DNA of 19,403 nt from positions 1 through 19,403 of the forward strand of contig JAXJVS010000144.1 of assembly GCA_036308445.1 (NCBI GenBank), written 5' to 3'. The notes below the pieces were generated by a model. It had not been told where the DNA came from. It worked only from the letters and a program-made list of their open reading frames with translations, and searched no databases. The position numbers and the translations under genes are program-made. Below, in pieces: positions 1 through 5,861 of this stretch. Positions within the stretch are counted from its first letter, which is position 1; each line of letters begins with the position of its first letter. The DNA is from MGBC113645 sp036308445. GTDB lineage: Bacteria; Bacillota_I; Bacilli_A; Erysipelotrichales; Coprobacillaceae.

Positions 1-120
1 CTGTTGATGCTTAAAAAGTCATCACAAATATTTGCCACCTAATAACGAAATCATTATAATGAAAAATGAATAAGAATACAAGTGTAATAGAAAAAATCTA
101 ATAAAAACGAATTTTCATAA

Positions 121-134
121 TGAAAACGCTTCCA
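121..134 (+). promoter_or_regulatory. Catabolite-responsive element (cre) candidate
   Basis: TGAAAACGCTTCCA matches the cre consensus TGWAANCGNTNWCA at 13 of 14 positions; only the W near the end is missed. It overlaps the -35 of the promoter at 130-158, a usual place for CcpA repression. It is also joined to a 7-1-7 inverted repeat, TTTTCAT-A-ATGAAAA, at 112-126. CcpA control is inferred from the motif and its position. Confidence 0.6.
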
Positions 135-158
135 TTTTAGAAAAAGCTATGCTATAAT
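130..158 (+). promoter_or_regulatory. Sigma-70-type promoter of the 160-430 transcript
   Basis: A perfect TATAAT -10 lies at 153-158. A poor -35 (TTCCAT) at 130-135 is 17 bases upstream and is covered by the cre site. Transcription would begin near 165, just before an AAAGGAG ribosome binding site at 171-177. Confidence 0.5.
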
Positions 159-185
159 AAGAGTGTAAAGAAAGGAGTGTTGTAA

Positions 186-260
186 ATGATGAAAAATAGA
201 AATAAATTTACTCCTTTAAACTTAAGAAAAATCAAGAAGAGTAGACCCCCAAATGTATAA
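186..260 (+). CDS. Possible 24-residue basic peptide
   Basis: A short reading frame starts at ATG 186 (or the next codon, 189) and stops at TAA 258. AAAGGAG at 171-177 is 8 bases before the first ATG, and a promoter lies just upstream. The product would be very basic, with many Lys and Arg and a Pro-Pro near the end. I recognise no family. Its codons 210-217 (ACTCCTTT) are exactly complementary to AAAGGAGT at 171-178, so the coding region could pair with its own ribosome binding site. It could equally be chance coding within a small regulatory RNA. Confidence 0.3.
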   Translation: MMKNRNKFTPLNLRKIKKSRPPNV

Positions 261-261
261 G

Positions 262-303
262 AACTTTCTTAATTGGTGTAACTCCTTCTCGATTAAGAAA
301 GTT
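262..303 (+). repeat. Perfect 12-bp inverted repeat (hairpin)
   Basis: AACTTTCTTAAT at 262-273 pairs perfectly with ATTAAGAAAGTT at 292-303. No T-run follows on either strand, so it is not a standard terminator. The 18-base loop holds ACTCCTT (281-287), complementary to the AAGGAGT ribosome binding site at 172-178. It starts two bases after the small reading frame stops. A regulatory RNA structure is possible. Confidence 0.45.
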
Positions 304-384
304 AGAGTATAAAAAGTTTCAAAGTTATAATAAGGTTGATATATATATTTCTTGTTATTATTTGATGATTGAATGTGAATGTTC

Positions 385-430
385 AGGTGTATCGAAAGAT
401 ACACCTTTAACATATTTTGTTGTATTGTTT
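385..430 (+). terminator. Hairpin with GAAA tetraloop, probable terminator
   Basis: AGGTGTATC (385-393) and GATACACCT (398-406) form a perfect 9-bp stem closed by GAAA. TTT follows directly and a T-rich stretch after that. The U-tail is short and interrupted, so termination may be weak. It would end the transcript begun near 165, giving an RNA of about 250 bases. Between 304 and 384 I see only AT-rich sequence. Confidence 0.45.
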
Positions 431-456
431 TTCTTTAGTTTTAATAGGGAATAGTG

Positions 457-496
457 TATAATGTAAATGTCATAGTTAATGATAATTTTATTATAG
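457..496 (+). promoter_or_regulatory. Promoter and possible PerR/Fur-like operator of reverse rubrerythrin
   Basis: TATAAT at 457-462 is a clear -10; no good -35 is visible. Between the expected start site and the AGGAGG at 495-500 lies an inverted repeat, TGATAAT (480-486) and ATTATAG (490-496), separated by three bases. This resembles a PerR/Fur half-site pair, but the classic PerR box is 7-1-7, so the spacing is off. Peroxide control would fit the gene but is not shown. Confidence 0.35.
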
Positions 497-507
497 GAGG
501 AAAAAAT

Positions 508-1053
508 ATGGCTAAATGGGTATGTAGTGTTTGTGGATATGTACACGAAGGTGATACTGCTCCTGAACAATGTCCAATCTGTAAGGTAGGACCTGACAAA
601 TTTATTAAACAAGATGGAGAAATGGAATGGGCAAGTGAACACGTTGTTGGTGTTGCTAAAGATGTTCCTGAAGATATCAAAGAGGATTTAAGAGCTAATT
701 TTGAAGCTGAATGTAGTGAAGTTGGTATGTATTTAGCAATGGCTAGAGTTGCTCATAGAGAAGGATATCCTGAAATTGGATTATATTGGGAAAAAGCAGC
801 TTGGGAAGAAGCAGAACATGCAGCTAAATTCGCTGAATTATTAGGTGAAGTTGTTACTGATTCTACTGAACATAACTTAACTGTTAGAGTTGAAGCTGAA
901 AATGGAGCAACTTTAGGTAAAACTGAATTAGCTAAGAAAGCTAAAGCTTTAAACTTAGATGCTATTCATGATACAGTTCATGAAATGGCTAGAGATGAAG
1001 CTAGACATGGTAAAGCTTTTGCTGGTTTATTAAAAAGATATTTTGGAAAATAA
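508..1053 (+). CDS. Reverse rubrerythrin (rubredoxin plus diiron ferritin-like domain)
   Basis: 181 residues. The N-terminal rubredoxin-type iron site has C6-x2-C9 and C22-x2-C25. From about residue 55 a ferritin-like four-helix domain carries diiron ligands, including E67, E101-x2-H104 and E164-x2-H167. With the rubredoxin first, this is the reverse arrangement seen in clostridial enzymes that reduce H2O2 and O2 with electrons from NADH via redox partners, so the role is oxidative-stress defence in an anaerobic cytoplasm. ATG 508 is chosen because AGGAGG lies at 495-500; an in-frame ATG at 454 has no such site and falls in the promoter. The gene appears monocistronic, with its own promoter and a terminator two bases after the stop. 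Confidence in family is high; the partner electron carriers are not in this window. Confidence 0.93.
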   Translation: MAKWVCSVCGYVHEGDTAPEQCPICKVGPDKFIKQDGEMEWASEHVVGVAKDVPEDIKEDLRANFEAECSEVGMYLAMARVAHREGYPEIGLYWEKAAWEEAEHAAKFAELLGEVVTDSTEHNLTVRVEAENGATLGKTELAKKAKALNLDAIHDTVHEMARDEARHGKAFAGLLKRYFGK

Positions 1054-1054
1054 G

Positions 1055-1081
1055 AGGTAAGATTGATTCTTACCTTTTTTT
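1055..1081 (+). terminator. Intrinsic terminator after reverse rubrerythrin
   Basis: AGGTAAGA (1055-1062) pairs with TCTTACCT (1068-1075) and is followed by TTTTTT to 1081. It isolates the rubrerythrin gene from the membrane-protein pair downstream. Confidence 0.9.
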
Positions 1082-1114
1082 AGTGCTAGAATAATAGAGA
1101 AGGGAATGATAGTA

Positions 1115-1405
1115 ATGATATCTTTATTATTTGCAATGATATCTTTATTTTTTGCTTATATTATTCTTGATGTTGGATTGTCTTCTATTTTTGCTTATTT
1201 TCATATTGAAGGATGGATGTTTTTTTTAATTGCTGGAATAATTATTGGACTTATTAAAGCTCTTTTGGATGGTAACTGGTATGTTATTACACCTTTGTTT
1301 TTTGGTTTGTTAGGATATATTATAGCTGTTTTTCGCTTTGATGGTATGGTTATTGTAATTATTCTTGGAATTATTTATTATAAGCTTCATGAAAGGTCTG
1401 AGTAG
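1115..1405 (+). CDS. Small membrane protein, unknown function
   Basis: 96 residues, almost entirely hydrophobic, with three or four predicted membrane segments and a short charged C-terminus (KLHERSE). I recognise no family. ATG 1115 is preferred over ATG 1106: the only ribosome binding site, AGAAGGG (1098-1104), lies one base before 1106 but 10 before 1115. TAGAAT at 1087-1092 with TG two bases upstream could be a -10 and would give a very short leader. The stop is three bases before the start of the next gene, so the two are probably co-transcribed and may work together in the membrane. Confidence 0.6.
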   Translation: MISLLFAMISLFFAYIILDVGLSSIFAYFHIEGWMFFLIAGIIIGLIKALLDGNWYVITPLFFGLLGYIIAVFRFDGMVIVIILGIIYYKLHERSE

Positions 1406-1408
1406 ATT

Positions 1409-2113
1409 ATGAAAGGTGCTTTTTCCTGTTGTAAAGGTATTATGATCTATGATACTGATAGAGAGGGTAATCAAGCTAGATACGCTTATTATGAAAATGA
1501 AAAGATAGTTGTAGAAGTAGGAAAATATGAAGATATCAAGAAATTAAAACAGGATCATCAAAAAGATTTTGAACGAGATAGCGTAATGGATAAGATTGTA
1601 GTTGGATTGTTTTTGTTGATGGTTATTATGTCTATTGTTAGTTTTATTGTTTTTCCATTGCTTTATTTGATTGCTGTGGTGATATTTTGTATAGGTGCTT
1701 ATTTTCCTATAATTGTTTTATTGTTTTCGCATATAAATATATATAATAATAAAGAAATGTATCATCAAGCAAGAAGATATCATGCTTGTGAACATGCAAT
1801 GCTGAATCTATTAACAAAAAACCAAGAGATAAACTTGGAAAATTTAAAAAATGCTTCTATTTATGAAGCTGAATGCGGTAATGTATATGCAGGTATGATT
1901 TTATTTTTAGTGTTGGAATTAAGCTGTTTGATTGTTAATGTTGTAAATATTGGTTTATTAAAAGCTTTTGTTATTTTATTGATAACTGTTATCTTGCTGT
2001 TTATAAACATCTTTAATCCTTATAATCCTTTTAAATTGTTGCAAAAACCAACGATTGAACAGCCTAGTGATAAAGAATATTTACTAGTTATTGAATTGGT
2101 AAAGAATTGGTAA
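1409..2113 (+). CDS. Divergent YqhQ/DUF1385-like membrane protein
   Basis: 234 residues. About 70 cytosolic N-terminal residues precede a pair of membrane segments (about 62-110), a loop with RRYHACEHAMLNLL (about 126-139), and another pair of membrane segments (about 165-205). The H-x2-EH core, followed about 25 residues later by NLKNAS and a Cys-Gly, matches the layout of DUF1385 proteins such as YqhQ (HGAEHK, then a conserved Arg/Ser segment and a CGT). The resemblance is from memory of the family and the match is distant. HACEHA could bind a metal. The N-terminal part with CC (residues 7-8) is not typical. It follows the previous gene by three bases; no strong ribosome binding site is seen (AAAGG at 1392-1396 is distant), so coupling to the upstream gene is likely. 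Function unknown. Confidence 0.65.
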   Translation: MKGAFSCCKGIMIYDTDREGNQARYAYYENEKIVVEVGKYEDIKKLKQDHQKDFERDSVMDKIVVGLFLLMVIMSIVSFIVFPLLYLIAVVIFCIGAYFPIIVLLFSHINIYNNKEMYHQARRYHACEHAMLNLLTKNQEINLENLKNASIYEAECGNVYAGMILFLVLELSCLIVNVVNIGLLKAFVILLITVILLFINIFNPYNPFKLLQKPTIEQPSDKEYLLVIELVKNW

Positions 2114-2129
2114 AGAAAAATAAAATCGT

Positions 2130-2158
2130 TTGATATCGATATGAAATTCATATATACT
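2130..2158 (+). promoter_or_regulatory. Strong promoter of the riboswitch-cation exchanger unit
   Basis: TTGATA (2130-2135), 17-base spacer, TATACT (2153-2158): a near-consensus sigma-70-type promoter. The spacer holds a perfect 7-1-7 inverted repeat, ATATGAA-A-TTCATAT (2139-2153), touching the -10, a possible repressor operator. Confidence 0.75.
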
Positions 2159-2164
2159 TTTATT

Positions 2165-2255
2165 GTGTAAAAGGGAGTAGTTAGCACTTATGTGTTATAT
2201 GAATCGTCATCACGCTTTTAAGCCGGTTTATATATGAAATAACAAGACTTTTATC
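2165..2255 (+). promoter_or_regulatory. yybP-ykoY (Mn2+-sensing) riboswitch aptamer
   Basis: The leader has the signature parts of this class in order: AAAAGGGAGTAG at 2169-2180, a middle arm with CGTCATCACG and AGCCGG (2205-2225), and a 3' ACAAGACTTTTAT (2242-2254) closing P1 against GTAAAAG (2167-2173). The P1 3' strand (CTTTTAT) is also the first strand of the terminator at 2246-2286. Mn2+ binding that stabilises P1 would therefore prevent termination and turn the gene on. Recognition is by eye, with no covariance search, but the motif, promoter, terminator and downstream transporter all agree. Confidence 0.85.
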
Positions 2256-2286
2256 ATATTTTTATAATGTGATAAAGGTCTTTTTT
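2246..2286 (+). terminator. Riboswitch-controlled intrinsic terminator
   Basis: A 15-bp stem (2246-2260 with 2266-2280, two G-U pairs, loop TTTAT) is followed by TTTTTT at 2281-2286. It lies before the ribosome binding site of the exchanger gene and shares bases with the aptamer P1 stem, as an expression platform should. Confidence 0.88.
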
Positions 2287-2310
2287 CTTTATCACATAGA
2301 AGGAGGAAGA

Positions 2311-3228
2311 ATGGAATATATATTTTTAGTTATTGGATTTTTATTATTGATTAAAGGAGCAGATTTATTTGTTGATGGTAGTTCTTCATTAGCAAAAACT
2401 CTTAAAATTCCTACTGTTATCATTGGTCTTACTATTGTTGCTATGGGAACAAGTGCTCCTGAAGCATCAGTCAGCATTAATGCAGCAATTGCTGGAAATA
2501 ACGATATTGCTTTGAGTAATGTTGTTGGATCTAATATTTTTAATTCTTTAGTTGTTGTAGGTGTTTGTGCTGCTATGAGTGCTTTTTTAGTTAATAAAGA
2601 TATTTTAAAAAGAGATTTACCTATTAATATTATTGCTTCGCTTATTTTAGCAGTGATGTTATTTGATGGTCAATTAGGTCGAATTGATGGTATTATTTTA
2701 CTTGTAGGAATGATTGGATATATTGCCATGATGATTTCTTCAGCTTTAAAGAATAGGGTTGAAGAAGAAAATATTGAATCAATGCCTTTACCAAAGAGTT
2801 TATTGTTTATTGTTATTGGTTTGGCTGCTGTCATTTTTGGTGGTGATTTAGTTGTTGATAATGCTAGTGCTATTGCTTTATCGTTAGGATTGTCACAAAA
2901 CTTCATTGGTCTTACTATTGTCGCAATAGGAACATCTTTACCTGAGTTAGTAACAAGTATAGTAGCTACTCGTAAAAATGAGAGTGCATTAGCTTTAGGA
3001 AATGCAGTTGGTTCTAATATCTTTAATATCTTATTTATTTTAGGTATGTCTGCTACTTTATCGCCATTAAATGTTTTAAATGAATCAATTATTGATAGTA
3101 TTATTCTAATTGCTGTTGCGATATTATTATTAGTATTTGCGAAAAGTAAAGAAACAATGGGTAAAAAAGAAGGACTTATCTGTGTTTTTTTATATGTTGT
3201 ATATACTGTATATTTATTTATCAGATAA
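2311..3228 (+). CDS. CaCA-family cation exchanger, probable Mn2+ exporter
   Basis: 305 residues with about ten membrane helices in two inverted halves. Each half carries the CaCA alpha-repeat: GLTIVAMGTSAPE (39-51) with VVGSNIFN (71-78), and GLTIVAIGTSLPEL (200-213) with AVGSNIFNI (232-240). The family (YrbG and other Na+/Ca2+ exchanger relatives) swaps divalent cations for Na+ or H+ across the cell membrane, and the acidic residues in the GTS-x-PE motifs bind the cation. The start at 2311 follows AGGAGGAAGA (2301-2310); an earlier in-frame ATG at 2269 lies inside the terminator stem and is rejected. The yybP-ykoY riboswitch in the leader suggests that the real substrate is Mn2+ and that the gene is induced by excess manganese. 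Transport specificity is an inference. I see no terminator after the gene. Confidence 0.9.
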   Translation: MEYIFLVIGFLLLIKGADLFVDGSSSLAKTLKIPTVIIGLTIVAMGTSAPEASVSINAAIAGNNDIALSNVVGSNIFNSLVVVGVCAAMSAFLVNKDILKRDLPINIIASLILAVMLFDGQLGRIDGIILLVGMIGYIAMMISSALKNRVEEENIESMPLPKSLLFIVIGLAAVIFGGDLVVDNASAIALSLGLSQNFIGLTIVAIGTSLPELVTSIVATRKNESALALGNAVGSNIFNILFILGMSATLSPLNVLNESIIDSIILIAVAILLLVFAKSKETMGKKEGLICVFLYVVYTVYLFIR

Positions 3229-3282
3229 CTTTTTTCTCTCTATCTAACATACAAAAAGTGATGATATATAGACAAAAAATCA

Positions 3283-3311
3283 TTACATCAAAGTTTTAAA
3301 AATGGTATAAT
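3283..3311 (+). promoter_or_regulatory. Promoter of the CarD-type gene
   Basis: TTACAT (3283-3288), 17-base spacer, TATAAT (3306-3311), with TG one base before the -10 (TGGTATAAT), an extended -10. Transcription should start near 3318, about 67 bases before the ATG, leaving room for the leader hairpin. Confidence 0.7.
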
Positions 3312-3322
3312 AATTATACAAC

Positions 3323-3371
3323 GTGTAGTTTGCAGTTGAACGTAAGTCCAGTTGTAAACTACACTTTTTTT
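3323..3371 (+). terminator. Leader terminator (attenuator) before the CarD-type gene
   Basis: GTGTAGTTTGCA (3323-3334) pairs with TGTAAACTACAC (3353-3364), 12 bp with one G-U, followed at once by seven T (3365-3371). AAAGGAGG (3372-3379) comes next. It therefore lies between promoter and ribosome binding site of the same gene and should stop most transcripts unless something prevents it. The 18-base loop region contains a second CAGTTG copy. No antiterminator partner is obvious. Confidence 0.8.
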
Positions 3372-3384
3372 AAAGGAGGAAAGT

Positions 3385-3900
3385 ATGTTTAGTGTAGGTC
3401 ATATGGTTATGCATCCTAATGCAGGAGTTTGTAAGATTGAGGATATTAGAAAACAGAAGTTTTCTAAACTTGAAGAGCAATTATATTATATTTTAAAACC
3501 GATTTTTGATAATAAGGCTTCTATTATTTATGTCCCTGTGGAAAGTGATAAAGTTGTTTTAAGAAGATTATTATCGATTAATGATATTAAAACACTTATT
3601 CATTCTGTTTCTTTAGATAAACCATTATGGATAGAAAATGATGCAAGAAGAAATGAAAAGTTTAAAGCTATTTTAAATAGTGGAGATCATGTTATAATTA
3701 TTCAGCTTATTATTGAAATCCATAATCAAGAGATTGAAAAGAAAAAAACAGGTAAGAAATTACACATGGCAGATGGTCGAATCATGCAGGAAGCTGAAAA
3801 GATGATTCATCAGGAGTTTGCTTATTCATTGAAATTAGATATTGATGAAGTTGCTTCATATATTATGAATGAACTTCATATTGAAACAGAACGTGTATAA
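3385..3900 (+). CDS. CarD/CdnL-family RNA polymerase-binding regulator
   Basis: 171 residues, the usual size. Residues 1-65 form a CarD/TRCF RNA polymerase-interacting domain: the FSVGHMVMHPNAGVCKI opening, YYILKPIFDNKASIIYVPV, then a Val-Leu-Arg-Arg. The rest is helical and charged, as in CdnL. Such proteins bind the RNA polymerase beta subunit and stabilise open promoter complexes, often at growth or stress genes. The start is set by AAAGGAGG at 3372-3379. The gene has its own promoter, an intrinsic terminator in its leader, and a second terminator whose loop contains the stop codon. I infer expression control by attenuation; a protein that acts on RNA polymerase could act on its own leader, but nothing here proves it. 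Confidence 0.88.
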   Translation: MFSVGHMVMHPNAGVCKIEDIRKQKFSKLEEQLYYILKPIFDNKASIIYVPVESDKVVLRRLLSINDIKTLIHSVSLDKPLWIENDARRNEKFKAILNSGDHVIIIQLIIEIHNQEIEKKKTGKKLHMADGRIMQEAEKMIHQEFAYSLKLDIDEVASYIMNELHIETERV

Positions 3901-3918
3901 CACGTTTTTTCTTTTTTT
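3890..3918 (+). terminator. Terminator overlapping the stop of the CarD-type gene
   Basis: AACGTG (3890-3895) and CACGTT (3901-3906) pair around loop TATAA, which contains the TAA stop codon. T-runs follow to 3918. Confidence 0.8.
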
Positions 3919-3951
3919 AAACAATATGGATAGATTTATTATGATTAGACA

Positions 3952-3960
3952 TGGTATAAT
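3952..3960 (+). promoter_or_regulatory. Extended -10 promoter of the five-gene operon
   Basis: TGGTATAAT at 3952-3960 is an extended -10; the -35 region (TAGATT at 3931-3936, 18 bases up) is weak. Transcription would start near 3967, giving a leader of under 20 bases before ATG 3984. The same TGGTATAAT precedes the CarD-type gene. Confidence 0.65.
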
Positions 3961-3983
3961 GTTTGGTAAGTTGAGGTGCTGTT

Positions 3984-5861
3984 ATGAGTGATAAAGAAAA
4001 ATTACGACAACAATTATTAGAACAGACTCTAGGGAAGAATGCAAAGAATCGTCGATTAAGTAGTGTTTCTGATGATTTACAACAGATATTGGATTTTCAA
4101 AGAGAATCTTTGAAAGAATTATCTCAAAATATCAGTCAGGATGAGTTGGATCGAATTAATAAGGAAATGGAAAAAGATTTTGGGATTACTTTTGATAAAG
4201 ATGTTAAGAAGGATATTCAATCATTAGATATCATTTCTACTGATTTAAAGAAGAAATGGCATTATGATGAGACAATTGATGATATTTTGTCATTTGTTAA
4301 AAAGTCTGAACTTGTAGAAAAGAAAGAATATTCATTACTAATCTATGATTATCAGGATATTAAAAAGGTGATTGAAGATATAGCTATAAGATTAAATGAA
4401 AATCATTTTTTAAAAACTGATGATATTTCTTATATTGATTTTTCTTCTTATTCTCAGAAGATAGAAATCTTTTATCAGGATATGTATGAATGTTTATATG
4501 GAGCTCATCAGTTTATTGTTTTAGATTATATAGAACGATTACCGGTTACTTTTTTAAGTTCAATGATTTCTTTATTAAAGGATAAAAAGATATCATTAAT
4601 GAATAGATATGTTGAAAGTCAGGGAACTTTAAAGGAAACCAATAATGTTTTAGTAAAAAACGCTTTTTCATCACTTGAATGGAACAATAAATATATTATT
4701 TTATTATCACATGATTCTTTATCTTCTTTAACTGATAAGTTAGGATCACCATTTATCAAAGCGATAGATGAAGTCAAAAAATTTATTGATTTAAAGCAGG
4801 ATGATTATCAACAATTAATCATTGATAAAGTCAATCAATTAATTCAGAAAATTGAAAGACAATTAAAATTAAAAGTCAATGGTGATTTATCAAAATATAT
4901 TATTCATGAAAAGATAACTGATATAGATATCTTTTTAGAGGATGTTCTAGAAGAATTGATTGATTTGAAATATAAATATGATATTAATGAAGTTAACATT
5001 AAGATAGATGAAGATAAGATTTATGTGACTATTGATAATGTAGATATTCCTTTGTTTGAAGAAGATCATTCTAGCTTTGAAGAGATAGATAATGAATTAC
5101 AGGGATTAGTAGGGTTAAATGAAGTGAAAGAATATCTTGGATCATTGAAACAATATTACACTACTTATCAAAGAAGAAAAGCTCAAGGTAAGAAAGTTAT
5201 GGATGTAAGTAAGCATATGATATTTACTGGTAATCCAGGGACTGGTAAAACCACTGTGGCTAGAATTCTGGCAAAATATTTAAAAACGGCAGGAATATTA
5301 GAAAGTGGTCATTTGATTGAAGTTTCTAGAAAGGATCTTGTAGGACAATATGTAGGTCATACTGCAGTTCTTACTAGTCAGGTTATTGATTCAGCGTTGG
5401 GTGGTGTTTTGTTTATAGATGAGGCTTATTCATTGTATCGAGGTCAAAATGATAGTTTTGGTTTAGAGGCTATTGATACTTTGGTTAAAGCAATGGAAGA
5501 TAAACGTGATAATCTGGTTGTTGTACTTGCGGGATATGCTAAAGAGATGGAAGAGTTTTTAACTGCAAATTCAGGATTACGTTCTCGTTTTTCTAATATT
5601 ATAGAGTTTAAGGACTATACTGGTGATGAATTGTGTCAGATAGCTTGTAATATTGCTAAGGGGAAAGATTATGTTATTGATGAAAGCTGTAAAGAAGCTT
5701 TAATGAAGTATTTAACGAAGAGAAATATTCTTGAGGGTGGTAATGGTCGTCTTGCTAGAAATGTTGTTGAAAAAGCAATGATTCATCAATCTATGCGTGG
5801 TAGTGATGATGATATATTAATATTAGATGATTTTATGGAAGGAAGTGAAGTCATTGAATAA
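3984..5861 (+). CDS. Tandem AAA+ ATPase: degenerate Clp-like module plus active CbxX/SpoVK-type module
   Basis: 625 residues. Residues 372-625 are a CbxX/SpoVK-type AAA+ domain: LVGLNEVK (375-382), Walker A GNPGTGKT (416-423), Walker B VLFIDEAYSL (475-484), an arginine-finger region GLRSRFS (531-537) and a C-terminal lid. All ATPase motifs look intact. Residues about 95-355 follow the order of a Clp D2 module: YIDFSSY resembles the Clp IDMSEY, FIVLDYIERL the Walker B LLDEIEKA, and SPFIKAIDEVKKF the RPEFLNRIDEVVVF segment. But the P-loop has become IYDYQDIKKV and the Walker B Glu is Tyr, so this half should not hydrolyse ATP. Residues 1-90 are charged and helical. Such ATPases remodel or unfold proteins; the client here is probably among the operon's membrane or TelA proteins (inference). 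GAGGTG at 3973-3978 sets the start. First gene of the operon. Confidence 0.85.
   Translation: MSDKEKLRQQLLEQTLGKNAKNRRLSSVSDDLQQILDFQRESLKELSQNISQDELDRINKEMEKDFGITFDKDVKKDIQSLDIISTDLKKKWHYDETIDDILSFVKKSELVEKKEYSLLIYDYQDIKKVIEDIAIRLNENHFLKTDDISYIDFSSYSQKIEIFYQDMYECLYGAHQFIVLDYIERLPVTFLSSMISLLKDKKISLMNRYVESQGTLKETNNVLVKNAFSSLEWNNKYIILLSHDSLSSLTDKLGSPFIKAIDEVKKFIDLKQDDYQQLIIDKVNQLIQKIERQLKLKVNGDLSKYIIHEKITDIDIFLEDVLEELIDLKYKYDINEVNIKIDEDKIYVTIDNVDIPLFEEDHSSFEEIDNELQGLVGLNEVKEYLGSLKQYYTTYQRRKAQGKKVMDVSKHMIFTGNPGTGKTTVARILAKYLKTAGILESGHLIEVSRKDLVGQYVGHTAVLTSQVIDSALGGVLFIDEAYSLYRGQNDSFGLEAIDTLVKAMEDKRDNLVVVLAGYAKEMEEFLTANSGLRSRFSNIIEFKDYTGDELCQIACNIAKGKDYVIDESCKEALMKYLTKRNILEGGNGRLARNVVEKAMIHQSMRGSDDDILILDDFMEGSEVIE

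Noticed and set aside
1..42. Open frame LLMLKKSSQIFAT running in from the left edge and stopping at 42, possible end of an upstream gene.
   Set aside because: Only 13 codons; no way to tell from chance and no terminator follows.
51..62. Perfect palindrome TCATTATAATGA.
   Set aside because: AT-rich 12-mer in AT-rich DNA with no gene or promoter aligned to it; chance is likely.
358..680. Minus-strand reading frames of 79-94 codons around the rubrerythrin start.
   Set aside because: They lie opposite the promoter and the well-supported rubrerythrin gene, have no ribosome binding site, and are low-complexity.
2269..2310. Upstream ATG extension of the cation exchanger.
   Set aside because: It lies inside the riboswitch terminator stem; AGGAGG at 2301 clearly serves ATG 2311.
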